From Mytilus trossulus (taxonomy: Eukaryota; Mollusca; Bivalvia; Mytilida; Mytilidae), in the NCBI RefSeq assembly GCF_036588685.1, contig NC_086381.1, positions 64,983,436 to 65,047,435 on the forward strand: a stretch of DNA of 64,000 nucleotides. Direction: 5' to 3'. Under the pieces are notes generated by a model that saw only the letters and a list, made by a program, of their open reading frames with translations, did not search any database and had not been told where the DNA came from. The number at the start of each line of letters is the position of its first letter. Position 1 is the stretch's first letter. Shown here piece by piece: positions 39,501-52,900 of this stretch. The position numbers were made by a program, and so were the translations under genes.

Positions 39501-41854
39501 AGCCTGTGCAGTGTCACCTTTTTCGTCTTTCGAAAGGTGGAAGGCTGAAAAGAAAGAAAAAAATAATTTTACATATCGATTTCGATCCATACATGCTTTC
39601 AGCGATTTCTAAGCTGATAAAACAATTTTGTTCAACTGTTTGATGCAGTTGCAATGTTTAACGTTTCCTCCCTTCTCTTTTTGATATCTAGAAATTGTAA
39701 CGAATTATAAAGCAAAAATATGAGAATTAAAATCATATTCCTGTCCATCATTTTTAGACAATCAAACAAGCATTTTTCAAAGGTTGACCGACACACATGT
39801 AGGTTGCATTTCTGTAAATATTGACAATGCAATTTCCGATAGCAACTGCTATTACGGCTAAATCTGTACCATTTTTACTATAAAGTTTTAAATCTTATCC
39901 TAGAATTGAAAGTTCATATGCACCACATTTTATTCCAAAGGTCAACATATAGGGCTGTGCGGCATATTTTCAACATTTATATGCTCTGAACTTCTCAGAG
40001 TTTAAACTAACACTGATTTTCTTAACTACCCCTACCTCGAATGAAAGGTAACCACAGATTTCAATGTAAACAATATGCACGTGTTTATTTACTGGTAACA
40101 TTCCCAAGTTCTGTCTCTGTGATATGGAACACAGAGAGTATAACTGGGAACCAGTATGTAAACAAAATTAAGTTTAGAACTATGAATATAGATCTCCCCA
40201 AAGAGGCGCGTTTTGAGAAACAGCTGTAATTACAAAGCGCAACTTATGAATTAGTCTTACATATTTTAGAAATAAGTGTTGAATAAAATGAATTTGTCGA
40301 TATTTTGTGAAGAATTTACAATTTTACAAGTCAAAAGACTTCAGATATAAATGATGTTTTTGTGAAGAATTTTCAATTTTACAAGTCAAAAGACTTCAGA
40401 TATAAATGATGTTTTCAATATTTTCAATTTTTTAATCCATTATATCATTATTATTGAAATGAAAACGAGTACAGTATGTATGCGTATGTAGTCAGTAACA
40501 TGCCAAAGTAATTAACAACATTTCAGGTACGTGTATTCTTAAATTTTGTTTTTGTTGTGTTCAAAAATGCCAAATGCAATAATCTTAACTTTAATTACTT
40601 TTGTACTTTGAACAAATAAAATTCATATCATACAGAATAACAATGACACCTGTTAGAACATGTAGAATGAAACTTCCATATGTGCGCTATTTTATATGTT
40701 ATGACTATGAACCCTCTCAATCGCATTTTTATCCTAATGTTTAGCATAATTTGTTTTAGGTTTCGATTCTTATCATGCTTAAAAAGTCTTTGGTTTCAAA
40801 TATTCGGCATTTTTTTTAGCGTTCACGATGTAGGCCTATCCTGATAAATGCTTTGCATGAATGCAATTTATAACGTGTGGTTTCCATTTTTTAAGATTGT
40901 CTTGTTGTATCACAGCTCGGTGTGATATTTTCCGGGATTATATATGATCAATAAAAGTCTAAAACTTCTATTTCAGGGGATTATAAATAAATCAAAATTT
41001 CTCTCTGTTTGGTAAAAATACCCAGACAAATAAGTTATATGTATATGCATAGTTTTTCTATTTTATTTCTATTTTCTATTTAAATATGTTAAACCATATT
41101 TACTTCTAAACAATATGTTTGTGAGCGCTAAATATGCAATGCTCTTCTAACCTTGAACAGTGGATGTAACAGAACAGTATAAGAGCAAATTTTATAAACT
41201 AGCTTCACTCAAAACATCAGTACGAAGCACAAAAAAAACAAAATAATTGTCAGAATTTATTTCATTTTCACATTGAAATATCGACACACCTCACAGATAC
41301 ACGTTACCTGGAAAATAACCATTTGAAAAACTTGCAGAACAATGGAATGATTTGTACCTATCGTGTCTAGTAGAAACGATTGTTCATAACTTAAACGATA
41401 CATCATGTATTTATATCACGGGCAACTTCAACTCAAATTACGAATTGTTTCTATACTAATTATTTTTATAAAATAGTTAAGATTGTTAATACTTATTGCG
41501 TTACACATGCTGCGCTTTCTGGGCAGTCAAAAGCTTTATTTCCAGTCATAATAGAAGTATCCTCATAACCAAAATTACGCAAATGTAATTGTTCTTTTGA
41601 GGCATGCAATTACATTTACTAAAGATTAAGTAAGAGACTGCAGGGCAAATTCAATAGAACTGAAACATTGAATGTAAATCGTTTGTTTTCATAATTTATA
41701 TAAACAAGTTTAAAATTGAGAAAAAAAAAGAAAAATAAAGTTTGAATGTATTATAAGGTTAATCTAAAATTAACAAATTTATAATTTAATAAAACTTACC
41801 ATTGGAAAGGCCCTTGATTGATAGAAAAAATAATATAGCTCCACATAGTTTCAT
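33517..41854 (-). CDS. predicted secreted dynein light chain (LC8-type) domain protein
   Basis: Four minus-strand exons: 41854-41800, 39544-39476, 34306-34256 and 33764-33517 (TGA), 140 codons plus stop; every junction is phase 1. Exon 1 encodes a signal peptide (MKLCGAILFFLSIKGLSN). Exons 2 and 3 are short and both begin with FHL (FHLSKDEKGD and FHLENRFGKR). The last exon is a whole LC8-type dynein light chain domain: IRTVHMSVYMQKK, NTADIAEHIKVSLD, then KYHCIVGSSFGFYV and FYFKLGDLYILVF, which align with the family's WHCIVG-FGSYV and FYLGQVAILLF strands. LC8 proteins are normally cytosolic dimers of about 89 residues that bind short peptides. An alternative start exists: a mini-exon at 34498-34492 (ATG GCA A, donor gtaaaa) joined to exon 3 would give a 101-residue cytosolic protein beginning MAKFHL. 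The domain call is firm; the signal-peptide link is a prediction. Confidence 0.7.
33825..33900. repeat. repeat family E fragment ('gacgctca' type)
   Basis: 'aaaatgcgcgttttgtctt' followed by 'gacgctcagatc' resembles text near 18795-18850, 51650-51740 and 58920-59000 ('acgccagacgcgcgtttcg'). It is a short dispersed repeat seen in several places in this window. Confidence 0.55.
34499..36297. other. intron sequence of the dynein light chain-like gene
   Basis: No supported exon in this part of the long intron between exons 2 and 3. It includes a plus-strand family B fragment at about 36092-36180 and otherwise featureless AT-rich DNA. Confidence 0.45.
36298..39131. mobile_element. 2.8-kb region bounded by about 60-bp inverted repeats
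   Basis: The left arm 36298-36357 and right arm 39074-39131 are inverted copies sharing TATCCGGAAGTCGCGATTTT followed by CGAAGCGAG, and match over about 60 bases with few differences. They may be the termini of one DNA transposon inserted in the intron or two separate copies in opposite orientation. The interior contains a minus-strand family A copy (37765-37972), a fragment near 38020-38375 and two modest ORFs (36731-36991 minus, 38551-38790 plus) with no recognisable family. Confidence 0.6.
40306..40415. repeat. two tandem copies of a 55-bp unit
   Basis: The unit starting 'tgtgaagaatttacaatttt' and containing 'aaaagacttcagatataaat' is repeated twice almost exactly, with a 55-base period, within an intron of the dynein light chain-like gene. 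Confidence 0.85.
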
Positions 41855-44800
41855 CTTGTTCTTTTAAGACTGGAAATAAAAAACGAAAAAAATATTAGGA
41901 TAATTTGACAAACTCTTTTTGCAATCAAAGTGATCCTTTCCTAAATTCTATTTATATACATACGGACAGGAAGAATAAATCGCTTTCAAATTAATCCATA
42001 CTTAACTTTCAAATGTTTAATTGGTTAAAAGAATATATATCAAGTTTAAGATTAAGCTATGAGGAAGCAGTTTAGAATCAAATGATTCATGAAGTTGTTA
42101 ATGTTGTGAAAATGTAGACAACTTAAAGAAAAGAAAAATATTATACAGATTAAAAATGTTGAAAGAGATAATAATTATGAAATCGAGCTAAGAATTTTAA
42201 AGTTTGAAATATATTTTATAAATTGTCCACTACCGATTTACTCTCCAAATACAACTACATCTGACAATGCATACAATTTAGAACGGAAATGAGGAATGTG
42301 TCAAAGAGACATCAACCCGACAAAAGAGCAGAAAACAGCCGGAGCCCACCAATAGGTGCTCAACACAGCAAGAAAAATCCCACACCCAGATGTTGGCTTC
42401 AGCAGGCGCAAAAACATAATGTTTACGGCACACCAAACTCAAAAACATACAAATAAACTAAAATTTGAAGTATTAGGCGCATTATATATTGGAAACATAT
42501 AAAATTTTTTTGATTTTCAAAGATTTCATCTGGAAAGAATTGTCATAAAAACCAACAGTTAATATTGACATACCAAAGTTGAAAAATAAGTTAACAATTA
42601 TGACTTCATTGAGATGAAAAAATAAAAAAAATATAAGAACATTCTTGATTGTTGACAAAAAAATCAAATCAGCGAATACCTTCAAATGTAATTCACACTT
42701 TAAAAACGATCACAATTAAAACATTTTAGCCCCTTTTTTTCTAAGTATTTATATTATTATTTGCATTTAAGCATCAGTAAGAAGTTTTTTTGAAACATCT
42801 ATATAACCAAAACATTGGTTTCTAGTATTTGTTCGATATTTGTGAAGATTGATAGTAAAAGAGGATATCACAATCTCAGTAAGTTTGAGCTTACATACTT
42901 TATAATATTCTTTTTTAATAGCTATTTGTTGAACAAGTTAATGATAAATATAAATAAAACAATGTGAGATTCAAATAATTATATTATTAAGTCTACAAGT
43001 GATCCCAATGAGATAACAAGATAAATCTTAGAAAAAAAACCAGTACTAGATATAGGAAGATGTGGTGTGTTTGCCAATGAGACAACTCTCCATCCAAATA
43101 ACAATTTAAAAAGTAAACCATTATATGATCTAGTAATAGTATATCTAAATTTAGGACGATTTTAACCTTGCATATTTTTTATCAATTACTGTGGACAAAA
43201 ATTTTTATCAAGGAAATGACATTTTAATTTAAAATGGACATAACTTTGCCTTGAATTGACAGTAGTTTTCACACACTTTATAAAGTAAAAATACAGACTT
43301 AAACTTTTATGATTTATCGCGGTTAAGCTATTTTACTGTCGACTTGATTTTGTCTCGATTATTAAATTACCAAATTGAGGCAAATTGCATATGATATATT
43401 CAACAGGTTATAGTTTGTTATCTTGAAAGAATCTGTATGAAATTTTAAGTACTTCTAATATTTAGCATCAATTGCTTTACGTTTACAATCAGGAAGATAA
43501 CGTTCAACTAGACTTAGTTACCAATGGCTGTCGAAGTCGAATCTTCCTGGTATTTAAATTACAGTTAGATAAGTTCAAACGGAATATTCCGAAGGAAACC
43601 ATGAGTGGTACTTGATTTTGTGTTAACATTGTCAAGTACTATATAACTTCCGTTTCTTTCATCTTCGATATAAGAAAAAACTCAATACCATATAAACTGA
43701 GGTATACACATATAATTCAATATCAGCAGAATTAAAACTATGTCGTTTAATCTAAAACTCAATCTGTTTTAGGCTCTCAGTTCCACTTTTATTTATCAAA
43801 TACAAATGTATCTGAAAGACAATGCCGTGCATATCATTAGTAAAATACAACCATAAATATAAGAAAACATGTCATTTTCTATATTGAAATGAAAGTTCTC
43901 ACACATGAATTTCCTACTTCTCTCAAAATTTGAACACTCTATTAAAGATCTAGACCTTGTTTTCTGGTATTTGTAAATCCAAGATGAAGGAAGACACCCT
44001 ATCTACCTTCCTTAAATATTCTCAAAAGCCTGTTTTATCTCGCAAAATAAAATTGAAAAAGCCACAGAAGAACATTTTTCTAAAACTGTTTTTACATAAC
44101 TATGTAATATATAAATTAAGGACTCTACCTCATTTAATTCTTTACATATGGAGCTATATGACTATATTGACACTCGGACGTCGTCCTCGGTTAATAAAAT
44201 ATGAACAGGCCCATACATTAGGTATTGATCTCGTCAAATGCCCATGATGGATAAACATTTATTTAGCGGGCTGTTAAGTATATAATAATGTTGTAAAAAG
44301 ACAATCAAATATAAATAAATATATATGGAGGTGGTGTCCCCAACATATATCTAGATAGATGTCTAAAGATTTAAACCCAAGTGCTTCACGAAATCACTTT
44401 ATAAATTAGTAACATCAGTTTTATCAATAACCAAAGCTCCTAAGTCATTATATTCTAGATCTGAAGTGAATCAGATGTGGAAACGAAAAAGTTCAAAAGA
44501 TCTTTTTGCGTATTTAAAAAAACTCTTTCATCTTTGCAGCAGTACTAAACTTTTGACTTTTCTAAATACTAGTACTAGTATTATATATTCCAAACAAACA
44601 AAATCATTCATATATTGATACATGTAGGTGTTTTTTTGTTTCATAAAAAAGAATGGCCAACTTTGATAGAACTATTTTGTCTTAGGAAGCGATGCATTCT
44701 TCTTCGTTAAACTAGCTCTGATTTGAACAATACTTTTCTGAAACTGACATTATCAAGATGCTGGATTTATTGATTGACAGCAAATTTGTTACGTATAAAG

Positions 44801-44985
44801 GACGTGTTTCTCAATAAACAGTCGGCTTTTCCATTTGAACAAACTGTGTCCCTCTTTTTGTCGACTTTTACCTTTATTCACACGAGGCTTACTTCAAACA
44901 GGAACTTCTTAGGAGAAAGAAGAAAAGTAAGCAGTATCCGTTAACTTGAATTTTCGCTATATTTATCATGTTAAAGCATTAAATA
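41855..44985. other. intergenic; repeat copies only
   Basis: Upstream of the dynein light chain-like start. It contains a plus-strand family B copy (42280-42430) and a family A copy (43050-43130). The ORF at 43957-44247 has no splice context or family resemblance and is not annotated as a gene. Confidence 0.5.
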
Positions 44986-45687
44986 ATCAGTCAGAGGCAT
45001 TACTTAAACAAGTAACAATTAAAATTACCTATACAAGTAATGTTGAAAACGAGGCTAATTTAAATATAACTTATATAAGTTATTTTTCTTAATATTATTT
45101 GTATAGGTGTCCAAGAATACAGATTTTACTAGCTTTAGATAATTTTCACAGTTATCTGGTTATTTTTCTCTTGATATATAAAAACTAATTCTTCAGAAAC
45201 ACTAATTAACTTTCCGACGCACTTATCTTTCATACCGACGCTTCTGGGTCAAAGATTGGTCTCTTGGGACTATTAAATTATTATTTTCCTCTAAAATCTT
45301 GAAGGTAGACTGATATAAATAGATAGATACTTGTGAATTAATTAAGACCTGAAGTTATTTATAATTTGTAACCTAAATCAATTACATATGTGCCTTAGAT
45401 AAGTGTAATTGCTATTTTTTTCAAAAATGTTTAAAATAACTTATTCAAGTAATATTTTTGTCATTATTTTCAAAGTAACCCTTTATCTCTATACTCCTCT
45501 CAAATCTGATAAATTCTTTATTTTGTGATATAAAATGTTGTTTAAAATCATGAATACTACATTTAGTCTATGTTTCTATTGAAAATTAAAATAACTCTAT
45601 TAAGTTATTTTATTATTTTTAAAATAAAAAATTACTTATATAAGTAATTAAAAAAAATAACTTGTTTAAGTAACGCCCCTGACTGAT
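44986..45687. mobile_element. 0.7-kb inverted-repeat element with ATTACTT...AAGTAAT subrepeats
   Basis: Left end CAGTCAGAGGCATTACTTAA and the reverse complement of the right end, CAGTCAGGGGCGTTACTTAA, match. Both are preceded or followed by ATAAT, a possible 5-bp target duplication. Inside, many copies of a palindromic unit (AATTACTTATATAAGTAATT and variants) lie near both ends. There is no ORF. Confidence 0.75.
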
Positions 45688-45984
45688 AATTCACAATTTG
45701 ATGACTTTGTTGATGACATCTATCGCGTCGTACTTGAGATAATGTATACTGCAGATACAGTTAAGTATGTGTTATATCTTGACTTACACTGAGATATTGA
45801 CAATGATGGTCGCGATCGGTTGACAACATTCCGACAGTGCCTGAATATGGACTATTTATCTCCAAGTTTAAACAATATTCGAGTGCTTATATTTCCTTTT
45901 ATGATGTCCACGATAGAGTGTTGCTGCTTACAACGATGCGTACATTTTCCTAAAGTAGTAACAATAATCGTCTTCCCTTTTCGC

Positions 45985-46130
45985 AAATGTGACCTCCAAA
46001 AATCTACTTATAATCGGGTTTGTACTACCAGGACTATCACGACGGGTGCCATATGTAGAGCAGGATCTGCTTACCTATCCGGAGCACCGGAGATAAACGC
46101 AAGTTTAAGGTAGGGTTCTTGTTGCTAAAT
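45985..46130 (-). repeat. repeat family C, reverse copy
   Basis: The reverse strand carries 'GGTGCTCCGGA' type text and 'GGCACCCGTCGTGATAGTCC'. A related fragment is at about 47190-47260. From 46131 to 46927 I see nothing supported. Confidence 0.6.
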
Positions 46131-46927
46131 TTTTAGTTTTTTTATATTTTTTTAATATATCTTCGCATCACGATGCTAAAAATACAACATTTTCAATACT
46201 TATTTAACAACCACATGCACACATATAACCTTAGATTAGCTTAGAGCGAAGCAGTCCATAGCTTTAAATAAAGCTAACACTTGTGAACATTTGCTTGTCT
46301 GTTAATCTTTTTTCTCTTTTAGTTATGCTTATGCGTTTATTTTCGACTTACGAGTCTGAATGGCCTTCTGGTATCTTTCGCGTCTCTTTGAAGGAGCAAA
46401 ATTTGTGCATTAGGTACGAGCATAATTTTCTATTGTTTCATTTAAGTACAAAACCAAAAAAATGTTAGAAAATGTGGTAATTTTTTTTTTATCTTACTGC
46501 AGTTCAGTTAGTACGACGGCTTTGTGAAAAATTGTGATACTTTAATATATAAAATAATACTAAACACACATTCTTTATTTTGAAATATTTGCACTGCCTT
46601 GTATAAATTTAAAAAAAGAGGGATAAGGAAGATGAAATTTGTGTATGTGAAACAGTATTTTTTCAATATATAGAACACAGTTGGTAATTTCTGGTCAGTC
46701 GTCTTCTATATTATGGTCATCAGGCAAATACATATTATTACGTGTTTTGACGTATAAGCTGTTATGTCTTACATGACCTGGCTACTTAGGTAATTATATT
46801 ATCCATGATTATAAGTTTAAAACAAAGTCATTGTTGTTTGTGATCTCGGAAATCACAAACGTGTGTTGCAATGACAAGAGAAAATAATAACATAATAATA
46901 CAAACTAGATGATTCAAATTTAATCTT

Positions 46928-46933
46928 TTTATT
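46928..46933 (-). terminator. polyadenylation signal AATAAA of the C-type lectin gene
   Basis: On the minus strand AATAAA lies 41 bases after the TAA stop at 46975-46977, a normal distance for a short 3' UTR and independent support for the last exon. Confidence 0.55.
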
Positions 46934-46974
46934 ACACGACGCATCCGAAAACTTTTCCACTGTAGTATACACTT

Positions 46975-49900
46975 TTATGGACAGGTTTTCTGAAAAATAA
47001 CATTGTTTAGAAAAATGTATATTAGCTCATATAATCAAATTACTTTTAAAAGCAAATAAAACACTTTGTATATAAAGGCAATTTATATTTGATTTTAATA
47101 AAATGCTTTGACAACATAACTAAACCAAAATGTAATGGTACAACAAAAGATGTTAAAATAAACAGAAATCATTCGAAACTACATTATCCTTGATCCACTT
47201 GACGGGTGTCACATGATAAACACGATTTGCTTACCCTACATGAACACATGTTATCATCACTAGTTTTTGGTAGAGTTTATATTGCTCAGTTTTTAAATAT
47301 TTTGTAGACTTTTATTGTTTTCTTTGTTGTTTTAGTTCACCATGTGTCGGTCGTATGTTTTCTGTCGTATGCCGTCTGTTTTGTGTCTTTTGTCGTCATC
47401 ATATGTTGTCTGTCGTATGCCATCTGTTGTGTGTCTTTTGTCGTCATCATATGTTGTTTGTCGTATGCCGTCTGTTTTGTGTCTTTTGTCGTCGTCATAT
47501 ATTGTTGTCTTTGACAATTATGTTCTCATAAACTACTAGGCCAAGTTTAATAAAACTTTAATAGAATCATCATTCTGGGAATTTAGTTTAAAATATTTGT
47601 CTGATACATTAGTCTAGCAAACAACATGGTAGATAAGGCTAAGACAATAACACTCAAAACCCAGGAGTAAACAAAGACTAAAAAAAAAAGGACATTAATA
47701 TTTACATCTACAGTTATAAATAAGAAATAACACAAACTCCACTAAAAACCGGAAGTGAAATCATATGCTCCGGAAGGGTAAGCATTTCCTTCTAAATATT
47801 GAGCATAGTGATTAAATGCAAGTTTGGTCTTTTATCTAAAAAAACATTAGAGAAAATTTATCTGGCCAAAAAGTGCCTCCAGTCAGTTTAGACCAAACTG
47901 GCATATTTTGTTAAAAGAACAATTGCCCTTACGAGACCATGCCAATAAGTCGGAGCTTAAGACGCTACAAATCTTGCATGTCTTCAGTGTCCAAAAATTT
48001 TGATTAAGTTTGAAATTTTCTCAAATAATTTAGTATGCATATGTGCAAAAGAGAGCACAATTCTTCTCAGTCATGTTTTTACATATTTCATCAAATGAGC
48101 CAAAAGAAAGTATCAAAAGGTGTATAAGACACATTTGCAAAAGTGTAACTTGGAAATTATCTGCCGTTACAAATTATTTTGCCATTTTAGAAGGGCGTTC
48201 CGATTTTGAATATATATTGGAGTTCGGAAATTTTGTTATTTAACTTTTTGTTTTTTTAGGGCCTAAAATTTATGAATGCCTATACAATTATTTTGACCAG
48301 TATTATTTCTACCAACTAAATGAGAAAATGCTTCAAAAGTGTGATTTTTTTTATAGATATATGAATATTTCTTTTGTGAATAAAAATTATACTTTAATGA
48401 CTTCAAAGGTCAAAGATATATTCAAACTCAGTAACCGAGGACAGAATATCTAGGCCCTGACAATAAAAAAAGAACCAAAGTGAAACGACAAACAACAGTC
48501 TACAAAATACAAGGACAACTAAAGGCTTCGTTTCAATGAAAGCCACCCAAACGGATGGCGAGCTCAGGTGCTCCAAAAGTGCCCCCTTTGTGCTTCTTTT
48601 GTTAGTAAAAAATCGATGATGAGTCTCATTCTTAAAAAACGATTTTCGTTTAACAAAAAAAATAAAATTATTTTAATCATTAGAGAAACAGATTTTTACA
48701 TAGTTACTCGTGGATTATCGGATTTATCCGATCTTGATATTTAAATTATAAATTTTAAAGTCCTCGCCCAGGCTCGGACTTTAACATTGATAATTTAAAA
48801 CTATCTCGATTGAATAAATCCGATAATCCACTGGTTTCAATGTATGAATCTATATTTATCATATAATTTCAAAAATAATGTTCCTACTTACCCTAGGAAA
48901 TTCGCATATATATTGATATTCGTTCTTACAGGGCTCATCATTCCAAAAAATTGGTTCTCCGGGTTGAATACCAATACAGTCATTGTTTTCAAAAGTAACA
49001 GCTGAAAAAAAAGAAATAGAGGTAGTTTTGATAGACTAAGCCGTTGTCAAATATATACCCAATAGCTTCTGTAGATAAGCAAGAAATCGGTTAAAATTCA
49101 TCCTTCATATATTATTACATTTCAAATGACTAGATTTAAATGGTGGAGGATGTATGTATAGAAAAAGACGCATACATTTTTGAAACATACGGTATTACTC
49201 CTTGTTATGTTCCTGTAATTTCCTTTGGTTTTGTTTAACCTTCGTTTGTATTCCTTATCGATTTATGATATCAGAACATCGGTAATGTACTGTTGCATTT
49301 TTTTGTGGTATCAGTATCGTTGTATAGTCCTTCGACTGATATCAAGTTTGCTGTACTGTTGTTTAATGTATTTTCTCTCGCGTACTCCTTTTAAATGGAA
49401 GTGATGAATGTTATTTATTAAAACCAGTTTAATTCGAAATTTTGCAACCTCGGGACAATTTAATAAAATTGAGAATGGAAATGGGGAAAGTGTCAAAGAG
49501 ACAACAACCCCACCATAGAAAAAATAACAGCAGAAGGTCACCAACAGGTCTGCAATGTAACGAGAAATTCCCGCACCAGGAGGCGTCTTTCAGCTTGCCC
49601 CTAAACACATATATACTAGCTATAGTTCAGTGATAATGAAAGTATAACGAGTATTTTGACCTCGTTGTGTTTTTTGTGTTGTTGGTTTACTGTTACCCGT
49701 ATATCTCACATCAATTTTATCCATAGATATCAATCTCTGAAATCAAATGTCTTCTGTTGTTTTCATTTATATCGAAGTATCTTTTGATTACACATACATG
49801 ACATTATTATTATAAACAGTACATTTTAATCAATATGTTGTTTTACTTACTGTTACCGAAGGGAACATTCGTATAGTCAAAAACACCATTTTCTACAGCA

Positions 49901-52900
49901 AATACATAATTTCCGTCACTGCCAGGACTATATGCACCAGTCCATAGGGTAGTCGCTAAAACGAATAGACTGATAATTAGTTTCATAGGACTTGTAAGTA
50001 GATTCTTAATCCCAGTCAGTTAGCAAATACTTTCTGAGACTTGCCAAAAACTGATCCCAGAGTATTAGATGAAAGACAACTGAAACGTACATAAACATAC
50101 GTTTTACTGTCCTCACAAGCTGACCTGTATGATAGTTCTGTATCTGAACTCACTAGCCACATGCTTTCGGGTTCTCAGATTATTTAATACTGTTAAATAC
50201 TTTTCATCTGTGTCACTAGCAACAATTTCTGAATTTTCAGACGCTTGATCAAATACGGTTATCCCTTAAATTATGATTTTGTCTAAGTATAAATATGTAT
50301 TGTATATGCATTTGAATATTTCCAATTAGCCTTTCTTTTATTTGCCGCATAGTCAATTCCTCTTTTCCATATATCATTGCTGTATCTGATAAAAGTAATC
50401 AATGTAAAATGGCTTCTTTTCAAATAATTAGCTATGTGTAAAATGGTTTTAAATGTTATATTAGCGCCGTTAATTTGAGTAACTAATGAAAATAATCCTT
50501 ATATGTAAGTAGAAATTTTAGAATTTTAAATTAAACTCATAAGAATCTCTAGAATTGAGAGATGAAATGTTTTAGGATTCTTAATTCATTATTGAAGACT
50601 TTCAATAACAATGATACTGTTTGTTTTGTGTTGTTCCTTGTCGTTTTTCTTAATTGGCTTAAAGTGTGGTGATTTAGAACGGGAGTGCTTAATATGATGG
50701 TATCTCTTCTTGTTATCATATCCATTTTTATCTAAATATTGGAAACTTCACAAACAAGTCTTATGGATTCTACGCATATTGTTGTTATGTACCGGATATT
50801 GTAGAATTTTAAGAGCATCCTCAATATTACATTATTTTAGACTTGAGTAATTTTCTGGGAAGATTCACAAAGACGGTACATATTTTGTGTGACACTCTTC
50901 TACTAGCTTTTAACTAAGATTCCAGAAACTTCATTAATAGATTGTAACATGTTGTTCTTGGCAAGCTATGCATAATTTATTTGTGACCTAAGCTTGTTAA
51001 ATCCAATCCTTATCTGTTGTTTGAGCACATTTCTCCCACTTTTTGAGATGAACAACCATCAAGTCGGAATTACTTGATATTTTAATATATAAGATGGCAG
51101 TAAAATCAAGAATTACAAATATATTTGTGTAAAAACATGTCGTTCAACTGATTGATGTTAAAATGGAGTATTTAATTTTATAATTTCTTAAAAACTAGTC
51201 AACGATATGCTTCGTCCAAAAATAGACGCTGCATGTTGCTATTATTTATAATGATAAAAAAGAATATCTATTTACTTAACAAAAACTTACAGCATAGAAA
51301 CTTTTCAAAGACAGCCTTAGCTTCTGCTTCAGTATTTGGTCTCCATAGATAAGCTCCTTGGGTCATGGTGCATGTCGACTAAAATTTAAGAACAGTTTGC
51401 ACATTTAAATAAAGATAACAAAACACATAATACATGTTTGTTTGAGTTTACACCGGAAAAACATAATACAAATAACGTAGCTTTTAATTTATTGGTACTG
51501 CAATTAAGTACTGTAAACCAACTTATTTTCATGGATATTTTTTTGCGCGAATTGCCCTTTCTAGCCAAATTCATGGCGATTCAATATCCCTATTTCTACT
51601 TTTACTTTGTATAATTAGACAAAGAAATATTCAAATAAACTCATCATAAATACCAGGACTAAAACTTGTAGATACGCCAGACGCGCGTTTCGTCTACAGC
51701 AGACGCATCAGTGACGCTCGAATACAAAAAAAATAAAAAGGCCAAAAAACTACGAAGTTCAAGAGCTTTGGGGATCACAATTCCTAAAAGTGTTCTCTGC
51801 CTGAGTTTCAAGTCAAATATCAAGTTTACGCGAATCTATATTCGCGTTATTTTTCTTCTCGCGAAAATAGTTTTACTTGCGATTTTTGTCAGGTTATTTT
51901 AACTCTGGGTTTCATTATTTTCGGGGCTTCTAAATTCTGCAGCTTTGGGAACAACTATGTTTTTGTGGATTTTTGATCTCATGGTTTTGACAAAGCCTGC
52001 TTACAAGCCTAAGTGAATGTTTAGTTTGTTGAGCATTTAAATTCGAGCTTCTGATATACCCATGAAATCCCAAGAATAATAAAGAGTCATATATTTTAAC
52101 ATTGAAATGATAATGCATAAACTATTGGTTAATATTCGATGTATTCAATATGAATGTTTCTTTATCGAAAGAGCTGATATACAGGGATTAGGTTTTCATG
52201 TATTTACATCGATATTAGTTGATACTCGAATTATGTTTTATAATTCGATCATGACAGATAAGTTTCTTAACGGTAATTATTTTCCTGATACTGACTAAGT
52301 ATTCACCTTACAAAGATACCTGAATTAAAAAAATATATATATCATGTTTATGAGCGATTTAAAAAAAATATAAGGCAAACTTGCAGTATATGTTATCTCG
52401 AGGGGGTTATAGATGAAAAAGGCACATACGTGTTTCGCATTATTTATTTAAATTTTCAAATTCATAGAAAACACAAACATTAGTAAACATGAAAAAGATA
52501 GATCCTTTTGCACATTCTCTCAGAAATGTTTGCTTTTATATTTCATTACATATCAACCATTCAAATCAAAAGTACATTAAATCTGATACAACATAAAACA
52601 TACTTACCAAGGCATTGGCCCATTCTGCGTCCTGTGTACTGTGAAAGTAGCAATTAGGACTTATGGTTTGGTCATCTAACAGCATGTATCCTTCAGGACA
52701 ATTTGTGGGAACACATGGTGCTATTTATATGACACAATAAGAATTAAATGTTAAAAAATATCAACAACATTAAAAGGGACGAAAGATACCAGAGGGACAG
52801 TCAAACTCATAAATCGATGAGCTAAAAATGAAAAAGACAAACAGACAAACAATAAAGTAAACATGACATAACATAGAAAACTAAAGAATAAGAAACACGA

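Noticed and set aside
43957-44247. 96-codon plus-strand ORF
   Set aside because: No family match, no splice sites, and its start ('CKSKMKEDT') resembles the translation of a dispersed fragment also seen near 35340 on the other strand.
47332-47539. Open frames on both strands over Ser/Tyr/Cys or Asp/Arg/Thr repeats
   Set aside because: They are produced by a 48-bp minisatellite whose period is a multiple of three.
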